The notes under the pieces: generated by a model
The model's database searches: none
Told to the model about the DNA's origin: nothing
What the model saw: the letters and a program-made list of their open reading frames with translations, nothing else
Position numbers and translations under genes: made by a program
NCBI GenBank assembly: GCA_016223085.1
Contig: JACRPS010000018.1
Span: forward strand, 1-35,411
Direction: 5' to 3'
Length of the DNA: 35,411 nt
Source of the DNA: Chloroflexota bacterium
GTDB lineage: Bacteria; Chloroflexota; Anaerolineae; Aggregatilineales; Phototrophicaceae
Shown here: positions 16,872 through 25,175 of the stretch, piece by piece
Position numbering within the stretch: the stretch's first letter is position 1
Layout: each line of letters opens with the position of its first letter

Positions 16872-17888
16872 CTACGCCGTGCGCCCGACTGCTTCCGCCA
16901 CGCGGCGCACCTGCTCCATCATCGCCTTAAAACGCTCCGGCTTCAAACTCTGCCGACCGTCAGACATGGCTTTGTCCGGCTCGGCGTGGACTTCCACGAT
17001 CAGGCCATCTGCGCCCGCCGCAACCGCGCCGCGCGCAATTGACTCGACGTATTCCCACAGGCCAACCGCGTGGCTGGGGTCGGCAATCACCGGCAGGTGA
17101 GTAGCCGCTTTCAAAACCGGAATCGCGTTCACATCAAATGTGTTGCGCGTCGCTCGTTCGAATGTGCGAATCCCACGTTCGCACAGCATGACGCGCTTGT
17201 TGCCCTGTGCCAGAATGTATTCGGCGGACATCAACAGGTCTTCGACGGTGCTGCTCATGCCACGTTTGAGCAAAATCGTGTGCTGGCTGGCACCTGCCGC
17301 GCTCAGCAGCGTGAAGTTCTGCATATTGCGCGCGCCGATTTGCAGCACGTCAGCGTACTGGCACACCAGAGGCACCTGCGCCGCGTCCATCACTTCGGTC
17401 ACCACCGGCAGGCCGGTACGTTCCCGCGCTTCCGCCAGCCATTGCAGCGCCTTTTCACCATGCCCCTGGAAGCTGTACGGTGACGTGCGCGGCTTAAACG
17501 CGCCACCGCGTAAGGCTGTTGCACCCGCTTCTTTCACGGCACAGGCCAGTTCGATGATCTGCTCGCGGCTTTCGACCGAACACGGCCCGGCGATCACCAG
17601 CACCTTGTTCCCGCCCATCTGGCAGCCGTTCAGCGGCACCAGCGTATCGCCCGGCTGGAAGTGGCGGCTGGTGAGCTTGTACGGCACGGATACGCGCACC
17701 ACTTTTTCCACACCGTCCATCGTTGCGTAGTTTTCTTCGCGCAGCGGCGTTGGGCTTTCCCCCACCACGCCGATAATCGTGTGCTGTTCGCCTTCGGACA
17801 GGTGCGCCCGGTAGCCGTCGTCCTGTATCCGGCTTATCACGTCCGAAATCTGTTTGGCGGTGGCCTTCGCCTTCATCACCACAATCAT
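16872..17888 (-). CDS. aroF: 3-deoxy-7-phosphoheptulonate (DAHP) synthase, type I-beta
   Basis: Condenses PEP and erythrose 4-phosphate, the first step of the shikimate pathway. 338 residues. Residues 1-70 form the ferredoxin-like (ACT-like) N-terminal domain seen in Thermotoga-type enzymes, where it mediates feedback by Tyr/Phe. The TIM barrel follows, with [10 protein letters not shown] near residue 97, [15 protein letters not shown] near residue 128, ARNMQNF near residue 185, ILLKRGM near residue 205, [10 protein letters not shown] near residue 234, DPSHAVG near residue 270, and the metal-site [14 protein letters not shown] near residue 299. It overlaps aroH by 4 bases. It is the logical target of the upstream aromatic leader peptide. 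Confidence 0.96.
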   Translation of the reverse strand: MIVVMKAKATAKQISDVISRIQDDGYRAHLSEGEQHTIIGVVGESPTPLREENYATMDGVEKVVRVSVPYKLTSRHFQPGDTLVPLNGCQMGGNKVLVIAGPCSVESREQIIELACAVKEAGATALRGGAFKPRTSPYSFQGHGEKALQWLAEARERTGLPVVTEVMDAAQVPLVCQYADVLQIGARNMQNFTLLSAAGASQHTILLKRGMSSTVEDLLMSAEYILAQGNKRVMLCERGIRTFERATRNTFDVNAIPVLKAATHLPVIADPSHAVGLWEYVESIARGAVAAGADGLIVEVHAEPDKAMSDGRQSLKPERFKAMMEQVRRVAEAVGRTA

Positions 17889-18289
17889 GCCTGCTCACTC
17901 CCATTCATCACAATCTTGTTTTCGGGGTATAAATCCGGGCGCAGCGCCAGCGCCCCGCGCATGTATACATGGCGGATTTCATCCAGCGTTTTGGTTGTAT
18001 TCCAGTGGATGAGGATGCGGATGCAGCGTGGAATGGCATCAGCGCAGTCCATCTCCTGAAAGCCCATCAGTGCCACCCGCCGCCAGCCCAGATCACGCGC
18101 GGCCCGTGCCGGATAGGCCGCTGTTAAATCTGGCGTGGTGGTAAACAGCACACTGGCAACATCATCCTCGTCTATCTGGTTTGCGGCCATGACGGCTTGC
18201 AGCAGTTCTCCGGTCGCCTGCAAAATCGCCTCTGCCGTATCGTGGTTGGCGGTTGTTGCCCCGCGTACCCCTCGCATCCTCACGTCCAT
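17885..18289 (-). CDS. aroH: Chorismate mutase, AroH class
   Basis: Converts chorismate to prephenate. 134 residues, matching the trimeric Bacillus-type AroH family rather than the helical AroQ family. Motifs: [14 protein letters not shown] near residues 5-18 (active-site Arg), [20 protein letters not shown] near residue 47, and [24 protein letters not shown] near residue 74, with the catalytic Glu and Arg. An AAGGAG site is placed 7 bases before the ATG. First structural gene of the aro operon; it starts 29 bases after the T-run of the leader terminator. Confidence 0.95.
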   Translation of the reverse strand: MDVRMRGVRGATTANHDTAEAILQATGELLQAVMAANQIDEDDVASVLFTTTPDLTAAYPARAARDLGWRRVALMGFQEMDCADAIPRCIRILIHWNTTKTLDEIRHVYMRGALALRPDLYPENKIVMNGSEQA

Positions 18290-18317
18290 AGATACTCCTT
18301 TTCCTCAGCCAAACAAC

Positions 18318-18350
18318 AAAAAAGGCGCGGAGCGTTTTGCTCTGCGCCTT
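18318..18350 (-). terminator. Intrinsic terminator of the aro leader (attenuator)
   Basis: On the minus strand AAGGCGCAGAGC pairs with GCTCCGCGCCTT across the loop AAAAC (one A.C mismatch), followed by six T's. It lies between the leader peptide stop (18374) and the aroH start, so it would cut off the whole aro operon when formed. Its 3' arm (18336-18323) can instead pair with leader bases 18417-18402: GGAGCGTT against AACGCTCC, plus AGGCG against CGCCT. This offers an alternative fold. Confidence 0.85.
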
Positions 18351-18373
18351 CGGTTCACCCGCTTATGGTCGGT

Positions 18374-18472
18374 TCAGCGAACCTTCACCTGTCCAGCACG
18401 CAACGCTCCACTCGCCTCTATGTGGCTGCTAAAGTAATAATACCAGTACGAGCGAGGCGCAAGCGCGTTCAT
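18374..18472 (-). CDS. Aromatic-rich leader peptide of the aro operon
   Basis: Unannotated 32-residue ORF found by reading the leader. It begins MNALAPRSYWYYYFSSH and ends at TGA 18374. Codons 9-14 are TAC TGG TAT TAT TAC TTT, that is Tyr-Trp-Tyr-Tyr-Tyr-Phe: six aromatic codons in a row covering all three aromatic amino acids. It lies about 30 bases downstream of a consensus promoter and just before an intrinsic terminator and aroH-aroF-tyrA-aroA. The leader would stall ribosomes when charged aromatic tRNAs are scarce. An AGGA lies 13 bases before the ATG, a little far for a ribosome site. Bases 18454-18459 (CGCCTC) can pair with 18418-18413 (GAGGCG), placing the aromatic codons in a loop. 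Confidence 0.82.
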   Translation of the reverse strand: MNALAPRSYWYYYFSSHIEASGALRAGQVKVR

Positions 18473-18509
18473 CAGGCCGTAAAAATCCTATGTACAAGTA
18501 ACATGATCG

Positions 18510-18538
18510 AGCGTAACACGTTTCGCCAGGGCTGTCAA
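18510..18538 (-). promoter_or_regulatory. Sigma-70-type promoter of the aro operon
   Basis: Minus-strand -35 TTGACA (18538-18533), exactly 17 bases of spacer, -10 TACGCT (18515-18510). The expected transcript start near 18503 places the leader peptide ATG about 31 bases in. Confidence 0.82.
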
Positions 18539-18574
18539 TCACTTCGTCTGCACCAAATTTATAGGTCAAACCAC

Positions 18575-18602
18575 ACAAGCCCCACCGGCTGGCGGGGCTT
18601 GT
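18575..18602 (-). terminator. Hairpin terminator after the SnoaL-like gene
   Basis: A 9-bp perfect stem (ACAAGCCCC against GGGGCTTGT) 17 bases after the stop of the gene at 18619-19647. The following minus-strand sequence is GTGGTTTG, so the T-run is weak. It would separate that gene from the aro promoter. Confidence 0.6.
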
Positions 18603-18618
18603 ACAACTTCTCTGTCTG

Positions 18619-19647
18619 CTACTGCATCGGCGGAATCAGGCCAAGCTGCGTCGCGTAACTCAGATTGTCAAACACATCCCATTCTGCCGTGAAGACACCG
18701 TTTTCATCCGTGTGCCCCAGGATATGCGCGGCCACCTTGATCGGCTTGCCAGTCGCCTTAACCACCGTGCCATCCGGCAGCGTCATGTCGTTCTGGAACG
18801 TGCCTTCCGCCTCAAACCGGAACATCACCCAATTCCCCTCGGCAACGATGATCGGTACTGAAGCTTTCAGATCGGGGATGGCTGCCCGCAGCCCTTCGAT
18901 TTCCGCTTTAAACGCATCCCGCGTCTGTTGGTCTGAATAGTCCATCCAGTCGGGGCTAAAGCGTTCGTCAATAGCTGCGAGGTTGCCCTTGTTGAAGGCT
19001 TCGTCTACCACATGCTTCACACCGGCAACAGTCCCAACCACCACATCGTCCGGCAGCGGCATGATCGTGAATTCTGGCGCAGGCATCATGGCTGTATCGG
19101 CTTCCGGTGTTGCCTCCGACGCGGTGGCCGCTTCCGGCATTGGGATTGCGCCGAGCTGCATCAGGAAGCTGAGGTTGTCCCACTGCGCCCAGCCTTCTTG
19201 AATCTGGCCGTCATCGTTGAATTTCCAGATGTGATGAATAATCAGTTCGATAGGCTGGTTATTACCCGGGAGCGTCCCCGTCGGCAGCGCAAATTCACCG
19301 CTAAACGTTCCGGTTGCCTTGAATCGCCCCGCAACCCACTGCCCATCGGCCAGGAGCAGTTCCGGCGTAACCTTGAGGTCAGGCATCGCCGTACGGAGGC
19401 CGGTAACCGTCGCCCTAATCCCCTGACGTCCGTTCGTATCACCATTCGGCGTATGGTCAACAAAATCCTCGGCGTAGAGTTCGTCTACGAGATCGAGATT
19501 GCCTTGACTGAAAACGTCGTCCACTTCCCGGATGATATTTGCTTTGTTGGCCTGGGTCATTTCGTCTTGCGCAGCCGCCAGTTGGAAACCGGTCACCAGC
19601 ACTGCCAGCGCAAGCGTCACGATCAGAAACAGCTTCGTCCGTTTCAT
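18619..19647 (-). CDS. Secreted protein with two tandem SnoaL-like domains
   Basis: 342-residue exported protein with a clear signal peptide (MKRTKLFLIV..., cut probably after LAAAQ near residue 27). It has two related halves of the SnoaL/NTF2-like (ester-cyclase or polyketide cyclase-like) fold. Repeat 1, about residues 35-170, has NLDLVDELYAEDFVDHTP and GLRTAMPDLKVTPELLLADGQWVAGRFKATGTF. Repeat 2, about residues 205-338, has NLAAIDERFSPDWMDYS and GLRAAIPDLKASVPIIVAEGNWVMFRFEAEGTF. A Pro/Ala/Thr-rich linker joins them. The pairing suggests internal duplication. Function is unknown; the fold binds small hydrophobic ligands in other proteins. A GGGAGGG ribosome site precedes the ATG, and a hairpin terminator follows. 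Confidence 0.85.
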   Translation of the reverse strand: MKRTKLFLIVTLALAVLVTGFQLAAAQDEMTQANKANIIREVDDVFSQGNLDLVDELYAEDFVDHTPNGDTNGRQGIRATVTGLRTAMPDLKVTPELLLADGQWVAGRFKATGTFSGEFALPTGTLPGNNQPIELIIHHIWKFNDDGQIQEGWAQWDNLSFLMQLGAIPMPEAATASEATPEADTAMMPAPEFTIMPLPDDVVVGTVAGVKHVVDEAFNKGNLAAIDERFSPDWMDYSDQQTRDAFKAEIEGLRAAIPDLKASVPIIVAEGNWVMFRFEAEGTFQNDMTLPDGTVVKATGKPIKVAAHILGHTDENGVFTAEWDVFDNLSYATQLGLIPPMQ

Positions 19648-19739
19648 TACACTACCCTCCCGTTATGACTTTTACCGTTGAGCCTATCTTTGCTGAGGGC
19701 AGTGTTCACTTACCAGTTCAATCGGTAATCATTTGCTGT

Positions 19740-20549
19740 TCAATCCAATGCCCGGCGCAGCCGCGCCGCCAGTTCGCGTACAGCGTCAACACCCTCGCGC
19801 CCGGCCTTCACCAGCGCGCTGCCGACGATGAAACCATCCACCAGCCCGTTCATGCTGCTTGCCTGTTCCGGCGTGCTGATGCCAAAGCCGAGCACCAGTG
19901 GCTTATCCGCCTTCGCCCGCACCCGCGTGATAAACTCGCGCAAATCGGGCGGTAGTTCCGTCCGCGCCCCGGTGACGCCAGTGAGTGACACGACGTAGAT
20001 AAAACCGGTCGCGTAGCGGTTGACGAGCGTAATCCGTTCGTCGCTGCTGGTCGGCGCGAGGAAAAACACCAGCGCCAGCCCTTCGCGTGCGCAGGCGTCT
20101 GCGACCAGCGCCGCTTCTTCCGGCGGCAAATCCGGCACGATCAAACCGTCCGCGCCGACGGCTTTTGCGTCCAGCACGAACCTGTCAACGCCATACGCCA
20201 GCAGCGGATTAAGGTAGCTCATCAGCAGCATCGGCTGTGTCACACCGCGCCCACGCAGCGTTTGTATCGCGTCCAGGCACTTCCGCACCGTGACACCGTT
20301 TTCCAGCGCGATCTGTGTCGCTGCCTGAATCGTCGGCCCATCGGCCAGCGGGTCGCTGAACGGCACGCCGATCTCAAAACCATCCACACCCGCTTCGGCC
20401 ATCGCCTGAATCGCATCAAGTGATGTTTCGTAGGTTGGATAGCCAATCGGGAAATACGGCAGGAACGCCGCGCGATTTTGTTCCCTCGCACGGGCGAACA
20501 GCGTGGCGATAGTCTCAACTCCGGTTAACTGCTTGACCTCTACCATCAT
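19740..20549 (-). CDS. trpA: Tryptophan synthase alpha subunit
   Basis: Cleaves indole-3-glycerol phosphate to indole, which passes to TrpB. 269 residues. Signatures: [16 protein letters not shown] near residue 29, [22 protein letters not shown] near residue 54 with the catalytic Glu and Asp, [10 protein letters not shown] near residue 137, [11 protein letters not shown] near residue 161, and [10 protein letters not shown] near residue 183. The start (ATGATG at 20549 or 20546) overlaps the stop of the upstream fusion gene as TGATG. Last gene of the trp cluster; no strong terminator is seen in the 92 bases after it. Confidence 0.96.
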   Translation of the reverse strand: MMVEVKQLTGVETIATLFARAREQNRAAFLPYFPIGYPTYETSLDAIQAMAEAGVDGFEIGVPFSDPLADGPTIQAATQIALENGVTVRKCLDAIQTLRGRGVTQPMLLMSYLNPLLAYGVDRFVLDAKAVGADGLIVPDLPPEEAALVADACAREGLALVFFLAPTSSDERITLVNRYATGFIYVVSLTGVTGARTELPPDLREFITRVRAKADKPLVLGFGISTPEQASSMNGLVDGFIVGSALVKAGREGVDAVRELAARLRRALD

Positions 20550-21850
20550 CAGCCCCCTACCCTAAGCACTTTTGCATCGGTGAATTTTTCGCCATCAAAC
20601 GTCAGCCGCACACCTTCGCACCAGCTACATGCCCCGCCCCACGCGGCATGATCGGCGTCCGGCAGGCAGCCCACCGCCTGCGCCTCGACAATGCCACCGT
20701 GCGAGACAATCAGCGCCGCGCCGCCCGGAGGGAGCGCCGCCGCGACTTCGCGCACGAACGCCGCGTGTTTACCGGCATACCGCATAACCGCGCCGCCGCG
20801 CCGGTAGACTTCGCCCCACCCGGCAAAACCCGCGTCCCAGGCGACTTCTTCCTCAACACCTTTATCTATCATGCCAAGCGGTTCAAGCTGCTCGTCTACC
20901 GCAAAACCCATCGCCACCGCCGTTTCATAGGCGCGCGGAATCGTGCTGGTGATGACACGCTCAAACGGCCCGGTGGTGTTTCCGACGCGCCGCGCCAGTT
21001 CCACGCCTGCCCGCGACAAATTCTGCCCCGGCTTGACGCGCATCGAATGGCGGCGCAGTTCGACGTAACGATACATCCCCGCACCGGTGAGAGGACGCAG
21101 CCAGGCGTCTATGCCCGCGTCTACAATCTGCTGCGTCACACGAACGCGCATCGCCCAGTTTTGCGCCACGTTGTCGTAGGCAGCGGCGAGACGGCGCTGC
21201 GTGTCCGCGTCCGCCGCCTGCTCCTGATAGCGATCCGCCGACTCCCAGTCCAGCCCATCCACCAGCACGCTGGTCACGCGGAGGCCGGCGCGGTACAGCA
21301 GCACCGGCCATTCCGTATCCGCCCCCAACGCCCGCCCCGGCGTGGTGCTGGCGATCAGAAATTCAGCGGCGCGGCGGCTGAAGCCTTTCGACCCTGCACC
21401 AAAGTCCATGTCCTGCCCCAGCAGCTTCGAGAAGGTACGGTTGATAATCCGTTCCGCCTCATACAGGGCGCGGGGGTGAGTCTCCCACGCCGCCGCTGTC
21501 CGGCCAATCACCAGGCAATCCACCTGCCCGACCTGTTCGACGGTTGTCCGCCACTCATCCGGTCGCGTTTCTACCCAGCGCAGCAGCCGGTCCATATCGG
21601 CGTAATGGATAGCGTCCGCGCCGCATTCCAAACCCGCCTTGAGTGCGTTATAGCGCCCATGCTGCCACTCGTCGTTGACCAACACATGAACGCCGTTCAA
21701 AGCCTGAATCGCTGCGACATCCTCTGCCGTCGCGGTGGGCGGCAGCGAAAGGCTGATGCTGCTGTACACGGCGTGCAGTTCCGGCAGCAAGCGCCGCAGC
21801 CGCCCAATTTCGCCGCGCGGGTGATAAGTCGTCGCCAGCGCCACGCTCAT
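20549..21850 (-). CDS. Glycosyltransferase-like / histidine phosphatase fusion
   Basis: 433-residue two-domain protein. The N-terminal part (about 1-240) looks like a GT-A type glycosyltransferase: [19 protein letters not shown] at the start, an acidic metal-type motif in [13 protein letters not shown] near residue 85, and a [14 protein letters not shown] segment near residue 172. The C-terminal part (about 265-433) is a histidine phosphatase domain with ELRRHSMR near residue 267 (the usual RHG is RHS here), a [15 protein letters not shown] region, and the second catalytic His in [11 protein letters not shown]. It overlaps the Nudix-GNAT gene by 4 bases upstream and abuts trpA as TGATG. Function is unknown, and I do not know of a described role in Trp synthesis. 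Confidence 0.75.
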   Translation of the reverse strand: MSVALATTYHPRGEIGRLRRLLPELHAVYSSISLSLPPTATAEDVAAIQALNGVHVLVNDEWQHGRYNALKAGLECGADAIHYADMDRLLRWVETRPDEWRTTVEQVGQVDCLVIGRTAAAWETHPRALYEAERIINRTFSKLLGQDMDFGAGSKGFSRRAAEFLIASTTPGRALGADTEWPVLLYRAGLRVTSVLVDGLDWESADRYQEQAADADTQRRLAAAYDNVAQNWAMRVRVTQQIVDAGIDAWLRPLTGAGMYRYVELRRHSMRVKPGQNLSRAGVELARRVGNTTGPFERVITSTIPRAYETAVAMGFAVDEQLEPLGMIDKGVEEEVAWDAGFAGWGEVYRRGGAVMRYAGKHAAFVREVAAALPPGGAALIVSHGGIVEAQAVGCLPDADHAAWGGACSWCEGVRLTFDGEKFTDAKVLRVGG

Positions 21851-22746
21851 GGCTGTGCCTGCCCGTTCAGCCGCTTGATAAGGGTGGCAATCCGGTCAGG
21901 CCCTTTGGGGTGATCGGATACTTCTATCGTTGTGTAGCCAAGACTGCGATACAGCGCCAGATTGCCCGGCAGCGACATCCGTACCCCAACACGCAGCATA
22001 TTTCGCCCACTCTGGCGGGCGATGTCCTCCATCCGCCACATCACCGCTTTGGCGATGCCGCGCTCCCGGTACGCAGGCAGCACCGCCACACGCCCCACGT
22101 ACAGCGCATCGGGGTCTACCCGAAACCGCGCCGAAGCGACCGGCATTTCCCCCACCCACGCCAGCAGCGCGCCGCCCTGCTGCATCGCGGCAGTCACGTC
22201 GTCCACCGTTTCGCGGTTCGCGCCCGATGGCGGCTGGAGCACATTTTTATATTCCGCGAACGCCTCGCGCATGATGTGGTATACCAGCGGCGCGTCGTCC
22301 AGTGTCGCCAGGGTGATGCGCAGATCAAACGGGTTTTCATCAAACACGGCGCGGAACAGCGCATCCAGACCAAAGGCGAACGGCAGGCAGTCAATATCCT
22401 CTCGGCTGAGATACGCCACGCGCTGGCCTTCGTGCAGGTGTATCGCTTCTACCGGGATGTCCGTTTCGCCGACGTAGCCGTAAATCTCCACCTCGTATGA
22501 GGTATCGCCTATACAGAAATAGTGATCGAACCGCCGCCAGAAGCGCAGCGGCGGCGCCAGTTCGGTTTCTTCCAGCAGTTCGCGCCGCGCGGCCTCGTCC
22601 GGCGTTTCGCCATCTTCAATCGCGCCGCCCAGCGTTGACCAGCACGCCGGAAAAAGTATGCCCGGCTTGTCGTCACGAAGCTGCGCCAGCACCTTGCCTT
22701 CGCGGTTGCGCAGGAAAATGCTCACGGTTCGAGCGCGATCAGCCAT
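21847..22746 (-). CDS. Nudix hydrolase-GNAT acetyltransferase fusion
   Basis: 299-residue fusion. The N-terminal Nudix domain (about 1-140) carries a full Nudix box, [20 protein letters not shown] then ETEL (residues 40-63), so it should cleave a nucleoside diphosphate-linked compound. The C-terminal GNAT domain (about 145-295) has [20 protein letters not shown], the acetyl-CoA loop [21 protein letters not shown] near residue 218, and [15 protein letters not shown] near residue 265. Its start overlaps the end of trpB by 8 bases and its end overlaps the next gene by 4 bases, so it is translated with the trp genes. Substrates are unknown. Confidence 0.85.
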   Translation of the reverse strand: MADRARTVSIFLRNREGKVLAQLRDDKPGILFPACWSTLGGAIEDGETPDEAARRELLEETELAPPLRFWRRFDHYFCIGDTSYEVEIYGYVGETDIPVEAIHLHEGQRVAYLSREDIDCLPFAFGLDALFRAVFDENPFDLRITLATLDDAPLVYHIMREAFAEYKNVLQPPSGANRETVDDVTAAMQQGGALLAWVGEMPVASARFRVDPDALYVGRVAVLPAYRERGIAKAVMWRMEDIARQSGRNMLRVGVRMSLPGNLALYRSLGYTTIEVSDHPKGPDRIATLIKRLNGQAQP

Positions 22747-23965
22747 TCAGTTTCAACTCTCGCATGACCGTATCCAAATCCTTATCGCCGCGCCCCGACA
22801 GGTTGACCAGGATGATCGAGTCTTTTGGCATATGCGGCGCACGTTTGATGACTTCCGCGACCGCGTGAGAGCTTTCCAGCGCCGGGATGATGCCTTCCAG
22901 CCTGCACAGCGTTTGAAACGCCGCCAGCGCTTCCTCGTCGGTGGCGTAGGTGTAATAGGCGCGCTCCTGCGCCCGCAGATAGGCGTGTTCCGGCCCAACC
23001 GAAGCGTAATCCAGCCCGGCGGATACGCTGTGCGTGTTCACAATCTGCCCGTCGGTGTCCTGCATCACAAACGAGCGCGTGCCGTGAAGCACGCCGGGGC
23101 GGCCAATGTCGGGGTCGGCAAAGCGCGCCGCGTGTTCGCCGCCGTCAATGCCATGCCCTCCTGCCTCCACACCGATCAAATCCACCCGTTCATCGTCGCG
23201 GAAGGCGTGGAACAGGCCAATTGCGTTGCTGCCGCCGCCGACGCAGGCGATGCAGGCGTCCGGCAGCCGCCCGGCCAACTCCACGATCTGCCGCCGCGCC
23301 TCGACGCCGATCACGCTCTGGAAGTCACGCACCATCATCGGGTATGGATGCGGCCCCAGCGCCGAACCGAGCAGGTAAAACGTCTCACGCACGTTTGTCA
23401 CCCAGTCGCGGATAGCCTCGTTGATCGCGTCCTTCAGCGTTTTGCTGCCGCTTTCAACCGGAATCACCTCCGCGCCCAGCAGCTTCATGCGGAACACGTT
23501 CGGCTGCTGGCGGGCGATGTCCACAGTACCCATGTACACGTGGCAGTCCAGCCCCAGCAGCGCCGACGCCGTTGCGCTGGCGACGCCGTGCTGCCCCGCG
23601 CCGGTTTCCGCCACCACACGCTGTTTGCCCATACGCTGCGCCAGAAGCGCCTGCCCCAGCGCGTTGTTGATCTTGTGCGCGCCGGTATGCGCCAAATCTT
23701 CCCGCTTGAGATAAATCTGCGCCCCGCCGAGATGTTCCGACAGGCGTTTGGCATAGGTTATAGGTGTTGGCCGTCCGGTATACGTCGCCTGCAAGTCCGC
23801 CAGCCGCTGCTGGAATGCCGGGTCGTTCATCGCCTCGTGATAGGCGGCGGTCAGTTCGTCCAGCGCCGGTATCAGCGTTTCCGGCACAAACCGCCCGCCG
23901 AACTCGCCGTAGTAGCCGCGCGCGTCCGGGACGGAGGTGGTGTCAGTCTGGATATAGGCCATCAT
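22739..23965 (-). CDS. trpB: Tryptophan synthase beta subunit
   Basis: PLP enzyme joining indole and serine to make tryptophan. About 408 residues, TrpB1 type. Signatures: [15 protein letters not shown] near residue 17, [20 protein letters not shown] near residue 83 with the PLP lysine in [17 protein letters not shown] near residue 110, [12 protein letters not shown] near residue 230, and the [19 protein letters not shown] region near residue 290. The start is set at MMAYIQTD (23965; 23962 also possible) because homologues begin there. Thirteen further in-frame codons upstream overlap the preceding small gene. Confidence 0.96.
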   Translation of the reverse strand: MMAYIQTDTTSVPDARGYYGEFGGRFVPETLIPALDELTAAYHEAMNDPAFQQRLADLQATYTGRPTPITYAKRLSEHLGGAQIYLKREDLAHTGAHKINNALGQALLAQRMGKQRVVAETGAGQHGVASATASALLGLDCHVYMGTVDIARQQPNVFRMKLLGAEVIPVESGSKTLKDAINEAIRDWVTNVRETFYLLGSALGPHPYPMMVRDFQSVIGVEARRQIVELAGRLPDACIACVGGGSNAIGLFHAFRDDERVDLIGVEAGGHGIDGGEHAARFADPDIGRPGVLHGTRSFVMQDTDGQIVNTHSVSAGLDYASVGPEHAYLRAQERAYYTYATDEEALAAFQTLCRLEGIIPALESSHAVAEVIKRAPHMPKDSIILVNLSGRGDKDLDTVMRELKLNG

Positions 23966-23981
23966 TAATGGTTTTCCGTTC

Positions 23982-24266
23982 TCAATTATTGGCGGCGATC
24001 TCAAACGCTTGCTGAATGCCTTCTACTGACGGAATATCACTTTTCCATCCCACTCCCATAGCCGCATCGCGGGCAGCATCTTCCAGCGCAATCAGAATTT
24101 CTATCAGCGTGCGTTCCTGCGTTCCATAGGATGCTTCAATCAATGCCCCAAAGGTGGTTTGCAGAACGCCGAGGCTGGCCCGGTCATCCTGTTCGCGCGC
24201 ATCCAGTAACCGCTGTCGAAGCGACAAAACCATATCTGCCAGGGTCATTTTTACGGGAATTGTCAT
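23982..24266 (-). CDS. Hypothetical small protein
   Basis: 94-residue soluble, mostly helical-looking protein ([20 protein letters not shown] and [16 protein letters not shown] stretches), not recognised. A good AGGAG ribosome site lies 9-10 bases before the ATG, which supports it being real. It lies 4 bases after another unknown gene and directly ahead of trpB. The pair of unknown genes is more AT-rich than its surroundings, hinting at acquisition. No toxin-antitoxin or other motif is identifiable by eye. Confidence 0.6.
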   Translation of the reverse strand: MTIPVKMTLADMVLSLRQRLLDAREQDDRASLGVLQTTFGALIEASYGTQERTLIEILIALEDAARDAAMGVGWKSDIPSVEGIQQAFEIAANN

Positions 24267-24270
24267 AGAT

Positions 24271-24666
24271 TTAGCTCCTAACCCTCAAATCGTAAAATCG
24301 CTGCAAGTATTCCGAAATCTTTGGCACGTGTAAATTCGCTAAATCAGCCTGATGCCATGCGTCCCAGTATTGTTGATCGGGGTGATAAACAGTACAGTGA
24401 CCTTCAGGGAACCTTATTCGTTCGTCTGCATTTGGCTCAATGTAATCATTTCCGCCAAAGAACGGTAGTTCTTTTACAATTTGTTGGCTGTCAAACTCAA
24501 CTACATATCCAGCATTTCGCAAGATAGAAGACTCAAAAACAATACAATCGGCTCCATATTCGTAATTCAAGAAGGATAACCCGGTTTTCCAATCCCTCAC
24601 CCGATGAAGGCTCAATTCTTTAGCGCCTCTGGTAGCAAAAGCGCGATAGATCAATTCACTGTCCAA
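24271..24666 (-). CDS. Hypothetical protein, AT-rich
   Basis: 131-residue protein of unknown function, rich in aromatic and charged residues. It opens with a TTG start at 24666 (a second TTG at 24654 is possible), and no strong ribosome site is seen, so the true start is unsure. Base composition is clearly more AT-rich than the neighbouring genes, suggesting it arrived by transfer. The reading frame is intact over its length, and 8 bases separate it from the acetyltransferase gene upstream. I recognise no domain. Confidence 0.55.
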   Translation of the reverse strand: MDSELIYRAFATRGAKELSLHRVRDWKTGLSFLNYEYGADCIVFESSILRNAGYVVEFDSQQIVKELPFFGGNDYIEPNADERIRFPEGHCTVYHPDQQYWDAWHQADLANLHVPKISEYLQRFYDLRVRS

Positions 24667-24674
24667 AAGTTTAC

Positions 24675-25175
24675 TTACACCCCCGCCACCCTACTTCGCC
24701 GTTCCATCAAGACCACGTCGCGCCAGACGCCATCTAGCTGACCCAGCTTTTCGCGGTAGCCGACGACGCGGAAACCGCAGCGTTCGTGCAGCGTGATGCT
24801 GGCGTTGTTTTCGCGGAGGATACCGGCTTGCAGCGTCCATAGCCCGCAGCGTTCGGACTCCGCCACCAGCATGTTTAAGAGCGATTTGCCGACCCCCTGC
24901 CCCCACGCCGACTCAGCCACGTACACGCTCACCTCGGCCACGCCGCCGTACACGCACCGGCTTGATACTGGACTCAGCGCCGCCCAGCCAACGACCTGCC
25001 CGTTAGCCCGCGCCACCAGCCGGCAGTCTTTCAAGTGTGCCGCGTCCCATTGCTGCCACTCCGGCACGGCGGTTTCAAAGGTTGCGTTTCTGGTGGCGAT
25101 GCCAGCTTCGTAGATCGCTCGCACGTCCGGCCAGTCTTCGGGGCGCATTACATCAATGATGACATTCATCGTCAC
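24675..25175 (-). CDS. GNAT acetyltransferase, phosphinothricin/methionine sulfoximine-type
   Basis: 166-residue GNAT enzyme resembling the PAT/Bar/MddA group: RPEDWPDVRAIYEAGIATRNATFET near residues 10-34, CRLVARANGQVVGWAALSPVSSR near residue 51, VAEVSVYVAESAWGQGVGKSLLN near residue 78 (acetyl-CoA loop), and NNASITLHERCGFRVVGYREKLG near residue 122. Members acetylate small amino-acid-like compounds such as phosphinothricin or methionine sulfoximine. The GTG at 25175 overlaps the stop of the Nudix gene (GTGA) and is preferred; an ATG 6 bases downstream is possible. Confidence 0.85.
   Translation of the reverse strand: MTMNVIIDVMRPEDWPDVRAIYEAGIATRNATFETAVPEWQQWDAAHLKDCRLVARANGQVVGWAALSPVSSRCVYGGVAEVSVYVAESAWGQGVGKSLLNMLVAESERCGLWTLQAGILRENNASITLHERCGFRVVGYREKLGQLDGVWRDVVLMERRSRVAGV

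Noticed and set aside
18351-18373. A second T-box in the aro leader, because of the sequence GGGTGAACCG before the terminator.
   Set aside because: It lacks the UGGN core and any Stem I motifs, and the aromatic leader ORF explains the region better.
20648-21913. Long plus-strand frame opposite the glycosyltransferase-phosphatase gene, and a similar one at 22658-23968 opposite trpB.
   Set aside because: Arg/His-rich translations without domains, antisense to well-supported genes.
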